From Hoplostethus atlanticus (lineage: Eukaryota > Chordata > Actinopteri > Trachichthyiformes > Trachichthyidae), in the NCBI GenBank assembly GCA_034670405.1, contig JAXDDX010000059.1, positions 1,893,501-1,957,500 on the forward strand: DNA of 64,000 nt. The letters are read 5' to 3'. The notes beneath the pieces are model-generated. The model worked only from the letters and a program-made list of their open reading frames with translations, searched no databases and had not been told where the DNA came from. The translations under genes and the position numbers were made by a program. Below are positions 53,026 through 63,590 of this stretch, piece by piece; position 1 is the first letter of the stretch; each line of letters starts with the position of its first letter.

Positions 53026-54166
53026 TGCTCTACCTGCCTCCTTGCATTTCTCTCTCTCTATCAACCCCTCCTTTTCTCCCTCTCCAGAGCATCCTGGCAC
53101 CTTAATCACCAGAGAGTGTATACGCAGAGCAGCCAGATTACCATAGGAGACGCCTCGCAAGAGAGCTTCTGATTAAAACCCCAAGGAGAGAGAGAGTGAT
53201 AGAGAGAGGGAGAAAGAGACAGACAGACAGACAGAGAGAGAGAGAAAGATAGAGATAGAGAGAGTGAGAGAGAGAAAAGAGAGAGAGAGAGTTCATCTTG
53301 GCCTCTGGTGAGACAAGCTCCAGCTTATCACAGCTCACCCCCACAGGGAAGAGTTGACAAGCGATATGAAGTCGACTGCCTCACACAACCCAGGGTTATT
53401 ATAGTTTGGGATTTTTCATTTGTTTTTATTTTCATAAGGTTTTCCATTTTTATTTCACTTTCAGTTTTCAGCGAGGGTTTGGAAGTTTTAGTTTAGCTTT
53501 TCATTTTATTTTTTATTTTTTATTTTTTTACAAATGTTTGTTTTAGTTTATTAAGGTATCATGATACCTTATGTTGAGTTCAGAATAAGTTCAGAACAGA
53601 TATTTTATATATGTTTGCAACAGGTGTTTTTAATACAAATAATATCAATCATGAATAATTTTTAATTTTAATATTTCAATATATCCTCAACTAACTGACC
53701 ACTTGGCATCATGCTGCACAAATGCAATGAAATGCTGATCGGGGCCTAACAAGTCAGTCTACAGAATATCGCCATCTCATGGCATCCTCAACCCAAAATT
53801 CATTCTCTTTTTGACCCTGCACATACACAAAAAACAAAATAAAATAATTTTAAATATTTTTTTATTTTATTTTATTTTAACAAGTAGACAAGATAGTTCT
53901 AGGTTTTTTTTTCACAATGTCTAGTTTTTATTTTTATTTCAATTCATGACAATGTTTTTAACACCTAGTTTTCATCTATTTTTTTACTATAGGGAGCCAA
54001 AGTCGACATCATCAAACTCGTTCACTCCTGTCTCTTCCAGTACATTACAGATTACCTGATACAAGCAAATTACAAACCATACGGTTCCCATTCTGAAATA
54101 TATTAAAGACCAAAGTGATTATTGATTTTGGTGAAATGCAATCGATAGAACTAATGATTAAATATA
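53026..54166. other. Non-coding flank of the Gypsy element, partly an old A/T-rich repeat
   Basis: (GA)-rich runs occur at about 53187-53290. From CAGGGTTATTATAGTTTGGG at about 53391 to ACTATAGGGA near 53990 is a T-rich stretch that resembles a dispersed fish repeat with AGGGTTATTATAGTTT-type ends; the right end is degraded. No gene. Confidence 0.35.
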
Positions 54167-55562
54167 TGTGACCCACTGCAAGAGTGAGGTCAGATAAGAC
54201 CGGACAACGCCACCTTGGGAGTTTCACCCAAGGAAATATCTGTATTTTTGATGACCAGAAGAGTTTCCCCAAGACACAAGTAAGTAGGGACAGTAGAGCC
54301 AGAGACGTGATATTCAAGGCCCGATGGGCAATTTATTTCAAAATACAGCGAAGACGAAGCTGGGGATAAAGGTCGGAGTTAAAACAACAATTTTATTAAA
54401 CAATCTACTACAAAACAATATTAAAATGCGGAGGGAACGCTAGGGAGTGCTACTGACTGCCACCAGAAATAATAATAAATGGAAGGTGGCTGACCGACGG
54501 TAGGGATCGTACCTTGGACCAGGGGACCGACCGTATCACCGCCACGCGTGCTCCGGGTGTCAACATGCGCGCACACACAAACACAGCAAACACACACACA
54601 CACACACACTGCAAAAGAGTGAAGAAAAGGGTGTCAGTGCACTGGATTAACACTAAAACAACGCCATGCAGTGTGAGGGAAGAGAACCCGGTCCTGGAAG
54701 AGGCCTAACACGTATGGTCAACCAACCGCTCCAAACAAAAGGAAATAAATTAATCAAAAACAAGAGATGCAAAAATGACAACAACTATCCAGTAAATAAA
54801 GAAAACACAAAACAACACTACACAGAAAACGCTGGCGCAGTCAGCATACTCTTTTACATTTGCCCAATAAAATATATTCACGGCGTACCGGCAATACACA
54901 GGTGAAACCAGCCTTTTACCCTGACATAGATTTTAGGAAAAAGCAAAGCAGCAGCGGCGATGTCCTAAAAGACAGACGATCGCCTGTTATTTATACAAAA
55001 GCGTAATCGTCATACATAAAACAAAGAAGTCTGGCCGCCAACATTACCTTTACGGTAGCGCTACCTCCCGCTGCGCAATGGATACCCCGAAGCACCTATA
55101 AGACAGTCATTTGGTAAATCTGGCCCGTGCACGGATCGCCTAGTGCAATACAAGGGGATTGTCTATATAGGAGGAATACTGCCCATACAATACCTGCTAT
55201 AGTAGACAGCAACCCAGAGTTTACCCGCCGGGGAAACACAACAGCCCGTGACACCTGTTCCAACAATAAAATGGTAAGACCTCAAGCCACATTATACCCA
55301 ATAAAAGCAAACCCAATAGTAGACATACCTCTTAGCAGCGATCGGCTCTACACAATGCCACGGCACAGGGAAACCAGAATTCAGGCTTAACCATAGCGTG
55401 TCTTACCTGGGGTATATATACGCACTCTGTAAACAAGCTAATTGCTTGATACTTCGCCTCTCCGCCCCGAAAACTATGGGGGGGGCGTGGCTGCAGGACA
55501 GCAGAACTACGGCAGCCGAGTAGCTCCGTTTGTAGAGACTGGAGCTATTTCTACCGGTTACA
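54167..55562 (-). repeat. 3' LTR of the Gypsy element (1396 bp)
   Basis: Starts TGTGACCCACTGC on the plus strand and ends CCGGTTACA. By eye it matches the 5' LTR throughout except for one extra CA unit in a (CA)n at about 54591-54609. On the minus strand a TATATATA box lies at 55413-55420, about 145 bp into the LTR, and AATAAA candidates lie at 54392-54397 and 54332-54337. Small open frames inside are repeated identically in both LTRs and are not genes. Confidence 0.95.
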
Positions 55563-55573
55563 ATCTTCCCCCG
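55563..55573 (-). promoter_or_regulatory. Polypurine tract of the Gypsy element
   Basis: On the minus strand CCCGGGGGAAGAT directly precedes the 3' LTR end TGTAACCGG. The purine run GGGGGAAGA is in the position expected for the plus-strand DNA primer. Confidence 0.75.
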
Positions 55574-55636
55574 GGTTTTCTATCGGCGTCCCGTCGATAA
55601 GGTACCACAAAAGGATTTGTTGGCCATATAATACTG

Positions 55637-58600
55637 CTAGCACCAAGGTCTAAAGATTGCTACAACCATACTACTAGAGCCTGGTACTAGGGAGTTCGTA
55701 GCCCCACTCACCCTGCTCCTCACCGACACTGGGAGGTGGTGGACATTAGGGTGGAGTCCCGCTGTCATCCGAATAGTTCTTCTTGGGGTAGGGGCACCCG
55801 TCACAGGGGCAGTCTCTGGAAAAACAGGAGGAACAGTTACTACTGGGGGACTTAAAAGCGCTGTGCTATCGTGAGAGGATGTAATGCAGCTTGGCTGGAC
55901 CGGTAAAGGTGGGCCATCCACTGAGGGCTCCAGGGCTACCCAGAGACCTTGTTCGGGTTCATCCTCATCACCAACCCCTTGGCGTCCCACAGGATTGGTC
56001 TGAGGAGGTTCAGGGCACAGATTTGGAGGCACAGGTTTTAGCATGGACCGGTGTACTTGTCGGGCTTGGCCCATGTCTTGCAGTGGCAAGATGGAATAAA
56101 CGGTGCCGCCTTGGTCAGGTGCTTTTGAGACCTTAAAGATCGCCGAGCCCCAGGCATCTTGGATCTTGGCCCGGCCACGAATGGAATGGTCTCGCAGAAA
56201 GACTAGTTGGCCAACCTGCAATGGGTCACTCTGCACCTTCTTGTCATACCTCTCCTTTCTTTGTGCAGCAGCTGTCTTAGTCCTTTCCCTGGCCCCCTCG
56301 AAGGCTACCTGGAGGCGCCGACGATGTTCTTTGACCCACTCACAGATGCTGCCAGCCACGGGTTCTTCGACTTGGCCCAAAAGAAAGTCCACGGGGAGTT
56401 GGGGCTCTCGGCCAAACATGAGGAAGTAGGGCGATTCCCCGGTCGATTGATGGATGGTGGTGTTGTAGTTAAACACCAGCTGGGGGAGATGTTCTGGCCA
56501 GTGCCTCTTCTGCTCGAGGGGAAGTGTGCGCAGCAAGTCGTGCAAGGTCCGGTTGAACCGCTCACACTGTCCATTGCCCTGAGGGTGGTATGGGGTGGTA
56601 CGTGTCTTCAGTATTCCATATACCTCACACAGCTGCTGCACGAGTATCCCCTCAAAGCTTCGACCTTGGTCAGAATGGAGGCGTGCTGGAACACCATAGC
56701 GGTAGAACCATTCCTTTACCAGCACGTTAGCCACCGTAGATGCCCTCTGGTCCCTGGTGGGTACCACCTGTGTGAATTTAGAAAACACATCTGTCATTAC
56801 CAACACTTGCTCCCTCCCATCCCTGGAAGGCTCCAGGAATGAGAAGTCGATGGCCAGCACCTGGTTCGGCATTGACGCCAGCAGATGACCCATGGGAGCC
56901 CGGACTTGGGGATGCGGAAGTTTAGCCAAGGTGCATCGTTCACATTGTTGACACCAGTTCTTAATGTCTTTACCCATCCCGGGCCAGTAACACCTCTGAC
57001 GCACTAGTTCTGTAGTACGCTCAATACCCTGGTGGCCATGGTTCTCATGTAGCTGCTGTAACACCTCCTCCTTCAAACACTCGGGCAGCAGCAGCTGATG
57101 GACCTCTTCTCCCCCGTCTGGTCGGAACACACGCCGGTAAAGAAGGCCATTCTCATGGTGGACCCGATCCCACTGCCGAAGTAGTCCACGTGTCTGCAGA
57201 GGTAGGACCTCTCGCTCGGCCGGACTAGGCATCCTCTGCTGGTGCCAGAAGGGGAGAAATGCCCTGATGGTGGGGTCAGCCCCTTGGAGTCCCCTCAAGT
57301 CGGTCATGGTGCGAGCAGGAAGGACAGAGATAGCTGCCTGAGTCACCTGTGGTGGTTCATCTTCCCTGGCCGCTTGCTGCAGGGGTTCTGGTAGAGCTGT
57401 CCCCGGCAGGGCATGTTCCATGGCCTCTGTGGGCACTGCAATGCACTGTCTGGACAGGGAGTCTGCATTTTGGTTCATGCGCCCCGGGCGATAACGCACA
57501 CTGTAATTAAAGGCAGACAGTTGAGAAACCCACCTTTGCTCTGTGGCACCCAATTTAGCTGTTCCCAAGTGACTCAACGGGTTGTTATCAGTCCAGACTA
57601 TGCACTGCTGACCCCACAGATACTCACGGAACTTCTCCGTCATGGCCCACTTCATGGCAAGGAATTCCAACTTCATGGAACTATAGTTCTTCTCAGATGG
57701 GCTCAGGCTTCGGCTGGCATAGGCAACAGGTCTCACCTTGCCGTCTTGCTCCTGTGACAGCACCGCTCCCAACCCATTGTGGCTGGCATCTACTTCTAAA
57801 ATGAAAGGGAGGGAGAAGTTTGCAAAAGCCAGGATAGGGGAATCTACCAGCCGTGCCTTCAAATCCTGGAAGCTCCTCTCGCACGGTTCCGACCAAGCTT
57901 CCTGCAACAGTGTCCCTCGCCCCTTTCGAGTCTTGGTCCCGGTCAGCTCGGCAATCAGGCGATGCAATGGGGATGCCAGCTTCGCAAACCCACCGACGAA
58001 GCGGCGGTAATAGCTGGCAAAGCCCAAAAAGGACCTCAGCTCAGAGACATTGGAAGGACGAGGCCAGTGAGCAACAGCAGACACCTTGTTAGGATCAGTA
58101 GAGACCCCGTCACGAGAGACGAGGTGACCCAGGTAGTGTACCTCTTTCCTGAAAAAACAGCATTTCTCCAGCTTGGCCTTGAGGCCTTCCTGTCGCAGGC
58201 GACTCAACACCAGATCTAGGCGGTCCAGATGTTCATCCACACTAGAGGAGAAAACAATGATGTCATCCAGATATAACAAGAGTGACTGGCAGTGCTGCGC
58301 CCCGAACATCCTCTCCATTAACCGCTGAAAAGTGCTGGGGGCATTACATAACCCAAAGGGCATTCGGTTGAACTCGAAAAGCCCAAAGGGTGTACAGAAG
58401 GCGGTTTTCGGCTTGTCCTGCTCAGTCACTGGGACTTGATTATACCCGCTAGTTAAATCCATTGTCGAAAACCATTTAGCACCTGACAGAGCATCGAGGG
58501 ATTCCTCGATACGAGGGAGGGGAAAAGCGTCCTTCCTGGTCTTGCTATTCAGGTGCCGGTAATCGACACACATACGCAGGCTGCCGTCTTTCTTTCGCAC

Positions 58601-59797
58601 CAGGACGATGGGAGCGGCGTAGGGGCTACTACTCTCCCTAATGACCTGGTTGTCCAGCAGCTGGCGTATATGGGCCTTGACAGCATCATAGTCTGAGGGG
58701 GGAATGCGCCTATACCTCTGCCTGATGGGAGTGTCGTCAAGTAGCGGTATGTCATGGGAGATTAGGTGGGTGCAGCCAATATCTCCTTCAAAAGCTGAAA
58801 ACACTGCCTCATGTTTAGACAGTAATGACCTAACTTTGTCCTGCTCTAACTCCGAGAGAACAGATAGGTCAATGGCCTTCAGTTGGTCCTCCACTACACT
58901 ACCCTGCACTGTTTGAGTGTGAGTAGTGGCTGGGATTGTGCCTGGTTCTCTGACCACCTCGGTGACTCCTGGAGGCATGCTCACAATCTGTGCTGGAGTT
59001 AAGAGCCCTACTGTGCTACGGGGGTGCAGGGTAACACTTGCGGTACCTATATTAACAAGTGGGATATAGGCAGTACCTCGCACTACATGCACCAGAGAGG
59101 ACGACAAGAGGAGGCCATCAGGTAGTGAGTGGGTACTTCCCAGGGGCTCAATGAGGGCGGTACTAGGGGCTTTGCCAAGCTGCGCAGCACAGGTTGTAGC
59201 CACCAGCTTAACAGTCCCTCCAGGTATATGAATTGGTCTCCTACCTCGGACCTTGGCAACTCCTGCTCTAGACCCCTGGGGGCTATTCTGGACCTGCTGA
59301 CAGTGCTGAAAGGCCTGTTGCCACGACTGGGAGGCATACTTCACTGGTGGGAGATCAAAAAGTGCCGGGCCATGCTGACCAAACAGCTCATCATAGCACT
59401 CCCGAATCACATTCATGCCCAGCACACCAGGAACCTCAGGTGGAGATACCTGCCCTGGGGGGTCTTTAACGATCAACACTCCACACCTGGGGATTACCTT
59501 ACCAAGTACCGCCACGTCCAACTCCACGTAACCAACATAAGGTATCTCTAGCCCATTTGCAGCTCGGAGTTGTAACCAACGGCAAGACTGGAGTTTCTCC
59601 TGGAAGTTCTTAAGAAAGAAACTTTCCCCAACAGTCGACACCATTGACCCAGTATCAAGCAAGCAGTTTACCACTACTCCCCCCAACCTAATGGCTACCT
59701 TGGGGCATGACCCTACCAGACAGGATGCTGCAGCATGGCTTACCGGGCTGTGTTCCTTAGAGCCAATAAAGTCCCCTCCCGATGTGTGGCTCCGCAC
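55637..59797 (-). CDS. pol: Gypsy pol: protease, reverse transcriptase, RNase H, integrase
   Basis: One uninterrupted frame of 1386 residues counted from a GTG at 59797; translation probably enters upstream by frameshift from gag. Protease active site LLDTGS lies at residues 46-51. Reverse transcriptase has YAAPIVLVRKKDGSLRMCVD, MPFGLCNAPSTFQ and catalytic YLDDI near residue 510. RNase H has VDAS near 670, LEF and TDNNP. Integrase has the zinc finger H...H...C..C (HENHGHQG ... WCQQCERC, about 916-945) and the D-D-E core (AIDFSF near 981, HSDQGRSF, and QCERFNRTL near 1076), then a GPY/F-like C-terminus. The polyprotein copies genomic RNA and inserts the DNA. All catalytic residues I can check are present. 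Confidence 0.95.
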   Translation of the reverse strand: MRSHTSGGDFIGSKEHSPVSHAAASCLVGSCPKVAIRLGGVVVNCLLDTGSMVSTVGESFFLKNFQEKLQSCRWLQLRAANGLEIPYVGYVELDVAVLGKVIPRCGVLIVKDPPGQVSPPEVPGVLGMNVIRECYDELFGQHGPALFDLPPVKYASQSWQQAFQHCQQVQNSPQGSRAGVAKVRGRRPIHIPGGTVKLVATTCAAQLGKAPSTALIEPLGSTHSLPDGLLLSSSLVHVVRGTAYIPLVNIGTASVTLHPRSTVGLLTPAQIVSMPPGVTEVVREPGTIPATTHTQTVQGSVVEDQLKAIDLSVLSELEQDKVRSLLSKHEAVFSAFEGDIGCTHLISHDIPLLDDTPIRQRYRRIPPSDYDAVKAHIRQLLDNQVIRESSSPYAAPIVLVRKKDGSLRMCVDYRHLNSKTRKDAFPLPRIEESLDALSGAKWFSTMDLTSGYNQVPVTEQDKPKTAFCTPFGLFEFNRMPFGLCNAPSTFQRLMERMFGAQHCQSLLLYLDDIIVFSSSVDEHLDRLDLVLSRLRQEGLKAKLEKCCFFRKEVHYLGHLVSRDGVSTDPNKVSAVAHWPRPSNVSELRSFLGFASYYRRFVGGFAKLASPLHRLIAELTGTKTRKGRGTLLQEAWSEPCERSFQDLKARLVDSPILAFANFSLPFILEVDASHNGLGAVLSQEQDGKVRPVAYASRSLSPSEKNYSSMKLEFLAMKWAMTEKFREYLWGQQCIVWTDNNPLSHLGTAKLGATEQRWVSQLSAFNYSVRYRPGRMNQNADSLSRQCIAVPTEAMEHALPGTALPEPLQQAAREDEPPQVTQAAISVLPARTMTDLRGLQGADPTIRAFLPFWHQQRMPSPAEREVLPLQTRGLLRQWDRVHHENGLLYRRVFRPDGGEEVHQLLLPECLKEEVLQQLHENHGHQGIERTTELVRQRCYWPGMGKDIKNWCQQCERCTLAKLPHPQVRAPMGHLLASMPNQVLAIDFSFLEPSRDGREQVLVMTDVFSKFTQVVPTRDQRASTVANVLVKEWFYRYGVPARLHSDQGRSFEGILVQQLCEVYGILKTRTTPYHPQGNGQCERFNRTLHDLLRTLPLEQKRHWPEHLPQLVFNYNTTIHQSTGESPYFLMFGREPQLPVDFLLGQVEEPVAGSICEWVKEHRRRLQVAFEGARERTKTAAAQRKERYDKKVQSDPLQVGQLVFLRDHSIRGRAKIQDAWGSAIFKVSKAPDQGGTVYSILPLQDMGQARQVHRSMLKPVPPNLCPEPPQTNPVGRQGVGDEDEPEQGLWVALEPSVDGPPLPVQPSCITSSHDSTALLSPPVVTVPPVFPETAPVTGAPTPRRTIRMTAGLHPNVHHLPVSVRSRVSGATNSLVPGSSSMVVAIFRPWC

Positions 59798-59818
59798 ATC
59801 AGAGGGAACTAGTTTCCC
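59770..59818 (-). promoter_or_regulatory. Predicted -1 ribosomal frameshift signal between gag and pol
   Basis: On the minus strand the heptamer GGGAAAC (59818-59812) is read G GGA AAC in gag and is followed at once by the gag stop TAG (59811-59809). The pol frame is -1 to gag and is open from upstream of the heptamer. Directly after, 59810-59795 can pair with 59786-59770 (about 16 pairs including two G-U, one bulged G, an 8-nt loop); the strong CCC-GGG part begins 5 nt after the heptamer. XXXYYYZ followed by a stem is the known architecture; GGGAAAC is used by simian type-D retroviruses. Confidence 0.8.
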
Positions 59819-60879
59819 GCCGGCTGAGAGGTAGTAGTGGACTCAATCTGTGGGGAATGGACAATGGGGGTGCGGGACTGATAAGGAACACGCTCATTGT
59901 CACATTCACGAGCATAATGTCCTTGCTTTTGGCATCGTCTACAAATGACAGTAGTGGGGCGACTAGGCCTGGGATGGCTTGAGGGTACTTTCATAGCCAG
60001 GACGCTTTGGGTCAACTGGTTAATCTGTTCCTGCTGTTTCTGCAACATAGCCCTCAGCTCGACCATCTCGGGACTGGCAGAGCTGGCTGGGGGTTGGTCG
60101 GCCTTACTCTGAAACCTAGAAGACTGCATTGCACACAAGGAGGGGACAGAAAAACTTCTACCTCCACCGTCGTTTGGCCTGCCCTCGCGCTCCCACCGGA
60201 TGGCTTCAGCACGTACATCGAGCATGGAGGATTGCGGGTTCTGGCGAACTGCTCGCTTCAATTCCCTGCGGAGGGCAGAATCATTCACATGTTCAGCAAA
60301 CTGGTCACGTATAAGGACATCAGCATTGGGCATACCATTAGGGGCACTCTGCTTTACCTGATCCATCAGAGAAAACAATGCATGAGAGTATTCCTGTAAT
60401 GCTTCCCCCTCTAGCTGTTTCCTGGAAAAGAAGTTCTCCTGCAGGGCAACATATGATTTGGCACACCCATACAGCTCTTTAAGAATAGCTAAAATCTCTT
60501 CTGGGTCCTCTCTCTCAGCCCTAGTCCTATACTTTATCTCTGCCTTAGCTTCGCCCTCTAGATGATCAAAGATAAAGTATGCTTCATCGAGAGGCCTCAA
60601 ATGCCTAGCCCTCATGCTAGCTCGAACTTCTTCTATCCATTCATCAATACCAATACCCGTTGTCCCTCTAAATATGGGACACTTCCGCTCCCTGGGGAGG
60701 TATAACAAACGCTCAGAGGACATGGAGCTACTAGGAATAGGGGGCCCGAAGTTAGTAGAGCTACTGGTGCCTGCTTCGGACTCTGCTCGTTCCTGCAGCA
60801 GTCGCTCCTTGTCAGCCTTAAGCTGTTGCACCAGTTCCCGTAGTTCATCCAGTTCTGCAGTCATGGCGGCAAAACACAA
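59809..60879 (-). CDS. gag: Gypsy gag: capsid and zinc-knuckle nucleocapsid
   Basis: An open frame of 356 residues; a second Met at residue 6 (MTAELDELRELVQQLKADKE) is a likely start as well. A predicted coiled coil covers about residues 8-33. A Gypsy-type capsid region spans about 65-220 (CPIFRG, WIEEVRASM, FIFDHLEGEAK, YSHALFSLMDQ, IRDQFAEHV). One CCHC zinc knuckle CRRCQKQGHYAREC lies near 312-325. Gag assembles virus-like particles and packages the RNA. The frame ends right after the slippery heptamer at 59812-59818. No lesions are seen. Confidence 0.93.
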   Translation of the reverse strand: MCFAAMTAELDELRELVQQLKADKERLLQERAESEAGTSSSTNFGPPIPSSSMSSERLLYLPRERKCPIFRGTTGIGIDEWIEEVRASMRARHLRPLDEAYFIFDHLEGEAKAEIKYRTRAEREDPEEILAILKELYGCAKSYVALQENFFSRKQLEGEALQEYSHALFSLMDQVKQSAPNGMPNADVLIRDQFAEHVNDSALRRELKRAVRQNPQSSMLDVRAEAIRWEREGRPNDGGGRSFSVPSLCAMQSSRFQSKADQPPASSASPEMVELRAMLQKQQEQINQLTQSVLAMKVPSSHPRPSRPTTVICRRCQKQGHYARECDNERVPYQSRTPIVHSPQIESTTTSQPAGN

Positions 60880-61115
60880 GGGCGGTTAGTCTCGGGCCCA
60901 CTTCTTGAAGCTAGAGGAGGGTGTAAACTCTGCCCAATGGAGTCCTCAGGTCCCACGTTGCACCAACTGCTGCTTTGCCTTAAATACCTATATACACTAA
61001 CAATTTAGCTGCCCTTAGAGCTACAGGCTAAAAAAAAAACACTTTTAAAAAAATTAACAAATCGAACGTTGAAGTTCACGTCTCTGCTCGCCCTATCCTG
61101 CCGACAACGCCAAAA
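60880..61115 (-). promoter_or_regulatory. Gypsy leader with primer binding site
   Basis: This 236-nt untranslated leader lies between the 5' LTR and gag. TGGCGTTGTCGGCAGGAT (minus strand, 61112-61095) starts 3 nt after the LTR. It matches the complement of the 3' end of vertebrate serine tRNA (AGA anticodon) at 17 of 18 positions as I remember that tRNA, so tRNA-Ser is the predicted primer. Confidence 0.75.
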
Positions 61116-62509
61116 TGTGACCCACTGCAAGAGTGAGGTCAGATAAGACCGGACAACGCCACCTTGGGAGTTTCACCCAAGGAAATATCTGTATTTTTGA
61201 TGACCAGAAGAGTTTCCCCAAGACACAAGTAAGTAGGGACAGTAGAGCCAGAGACGTGATATTCAAGGCCCGATGGGCAATTTATTTCAAAATACAGCGA
61301 AGACGAAGCTGGGGATAAAGGTCGGAGTTAAAACAACAATTTTATTAAACAATCTACTACAAAACAATATTAAAATGCGGAGGGAACGCTAGGGAGTGCT
61401 ACTGACTGCCACCAGAAATAATAATAAATGGAAGGTGGCTGACCGACGGTAGGGATCGTACCTTGGACCAGGGGACCGACCGTATCACCGCCACGCGTGC
61501 TCCGGGTGTCAACATGCGCGCACACACAAACACAGCAAACACACACACACACACACTGCAAAAGAGTGAAGAAAAGGGTGTCAGTGCACTGGATTAACAC
61601 TAAAACAACGCCATGCAGTGTGAGGGAAGAGAACCCGGTCCTGGAAGAGGCCTAACACGTATGGTCAACCAACCGCTCCAAACAAAAGGAAATAAATTAA
61701 TCAAAAACAAGAGATGCAAAAATGACAACAACTATCCAGTAAATAAAGAAAACACAAAACAACACTACACAGAAAACGCTGGCGCAGTCAGCATACTCTT
61801 TTACATTTGCCCAATAAAATATATTCACGGCGTACCGGCAATACACAGGTGAAACCAGCCTTTTACCCTGACATAGATTTTAGGAAAAAGCAAAGCAGCA
61901 GCGGCGATGTCCTAAAAGACAGACGATCGCCTGTTATTTATACAAAAGCGTAATCGTCATACATAAAACAAAGAAGTCTGGCCGCCAACATTACCTTTAC
62001 GGTAGCGCTACCTCCCGCTGCGCAATGGATACCCCGAAGCACCTATAAGACAGTCATTTGGTAAATCTGGCCCGTGCACGGATCGCCTAGTGCAATACAA
62101 GGGGATTGTCTATATAGGAGGAATACTGCCCATACAATACCTGCTATAGTAGACAGCAACCCAGAGTTTACCCGCCGGGGAAACACAACAGCCCGTGACA
62201 CCTGTTCCAACAATAAAATGGTAAGACCTCAAGCCACATTATACCCAATAAAAGCAAACCCAATAGTAGACATACCTCTTAGCAGCGATCGGCTCTACAC
62301 AATGCCACGGCACAGGGAAACCAGAATTCAGGCTTAACCATAGCGTGTCTTACCTGGGGTATATATACGCACTCTGTAAACAAGCTAATTGCTTGATACT
62401 TCGCCTCTCCGCCCCGAAAACTATGGGGGGGGCGTGGCTGCAGGACAGCAGAACTACGGCAGCCGAGTAGCTCCGTTTGTAGAGACTGGAGCTATTTCTA
62501 CCGGTTACA
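61116..62509 (-). repeat. 5' LTR of the Gypsy element (1394 bp)
   Basis: Same TG...CA ends and internal sequence as 54167-55562, one CA unit shorter. It is the promoter-bearing LTR for the minus-strand element; TATATATA lies on the minus strand at about 62360-62367. Confidence 0.95.
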
Positions 62510-63552
62510 TATAGTTACGTTTACCGCACTACGCTACCCAGCATCCGATCGATATGAACAAGGCACAGCTTCCTAGTTTGGATGTTCCAAATACGTAGCA
62601 GGGAACTTTCCATGCAAAGCTAACATTTTGACTGAAGTGATCTGGAACAGACATCACTTTGCTTGCAAGTGAACTATTAGTATTAGCGTTGCACCATGAA
62701 ATTTTATACCTAGCAATAGTCATTTTGCTACGCTCCTTATGGTGAAGAGAGGCCATTTCATGGGAAATGTAATTCTGTAATACACAGTCTTGTACCCAAG
62801 CCTTTTCCCTCAAAAGTTACAAAAATATGCATGTCTTGGAAAGTGCTTATGTAACTGTGGGTGTCAAAAGATGACTTTCAACACAATCTATTGTTTAGTT
62901 GTTATAAGACATGCTCTCTGTAATACAACCCTTAATAGCAGCTAGCTAGGCTAACCACCAGCATTCACCTCTTCAGTGGCTCCTTAATGGACTCTTGCCA
63001 TTGTTAGGTCTGGCCACTAACGTCAAACCTGCTTCATAGGAGAATAGAGGGGTAGTATACTTTTTTGGATGGCTTCGGTGCCAGTATGTGTTCTATTTAT
63101 GAAATGATGTTCAGACAGCCTAATGGGTTGAGGGAGAGAGAAGAGGAGATAGATGCTGGGAAACACATGTAACTGCTCTGCTGGTGACTTTGCCATTGGA
63201 GAGGTCTCTCTGGCACAGCAGAGGTCCCCCTGGTGTAGGAAAGGTCTCTGTGGCGGAGCTCTGCCATGGGCCTGCCTGTCAGGAAACAAAGGGTGAGGGG
63301 CTTTTGAAAGCAGAGTGAATGGTTGTGGGATTTGGAGGGCAGGTTTTTCTGTCAGCCTGGGAGAGTAGGACCCTAACAGGCAATCACAGTGGAGGAGGGT
63401 GTGTGTGAGGGCATCCATCATAATATTGTCTGCCTGAGGGGCAGTTTCTCCCACACTCGAATTATAGTGATAGCGCCGACAGTAGCACCCACTGTCACTC
63501 AAAAATGTTTGTGCATGTTTGAGTGCATATACACAAACAGGCGTGTGCACGT

Positions 63553-63590
<38 letters not shown>

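Larger units (their letters stand above)
54167..62509 (-). mobile_element. Full-length Ty3/Gypsy LTR retrotransposon, 8343 bp
   Basis: Two LTRs (54167-55562 and 61116-62509, TG...CA ends) flank gag (59809-60879) and pol (55637-59797), both on the minus strand, so transcription runs right to left. TATA at 54163-54166 and again at 62510-62513 is a 4-bp target-site duplication. The primer binding site lies at 61095-61112 and a polypurine tract abuts the 3' LTR at about 55563-55571. Domain order protease, reverse transcriptase, RNase H, integrase defines Ty3/Gypsy (Metaviridae). Both frames are open and the LTRs nearly identical, so it looks recent and possibly still active. No env-like third frame is present. 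Subclade not assigned. Confidence 0.95.

Noticed and set aside
55127-55390. Small plus-strand frames repeated in both LTRs
   Set aside because: They lie wholly within LTRs, antisense to the element's transcription, and are identical only because the LTRs are identical.
55563-55636. Possible env gene between pol and the 3' LTR
   Set aside because: Only 74 nt separate the pol stop from the LTR, so there is no room for an envelope gene.
56207-56842. 211-codon plus-strand frame inside the Gypsy pol
   Set aside because: It is antisense to the integrase coding region, which has all conserved residues; it is a shadow frame.
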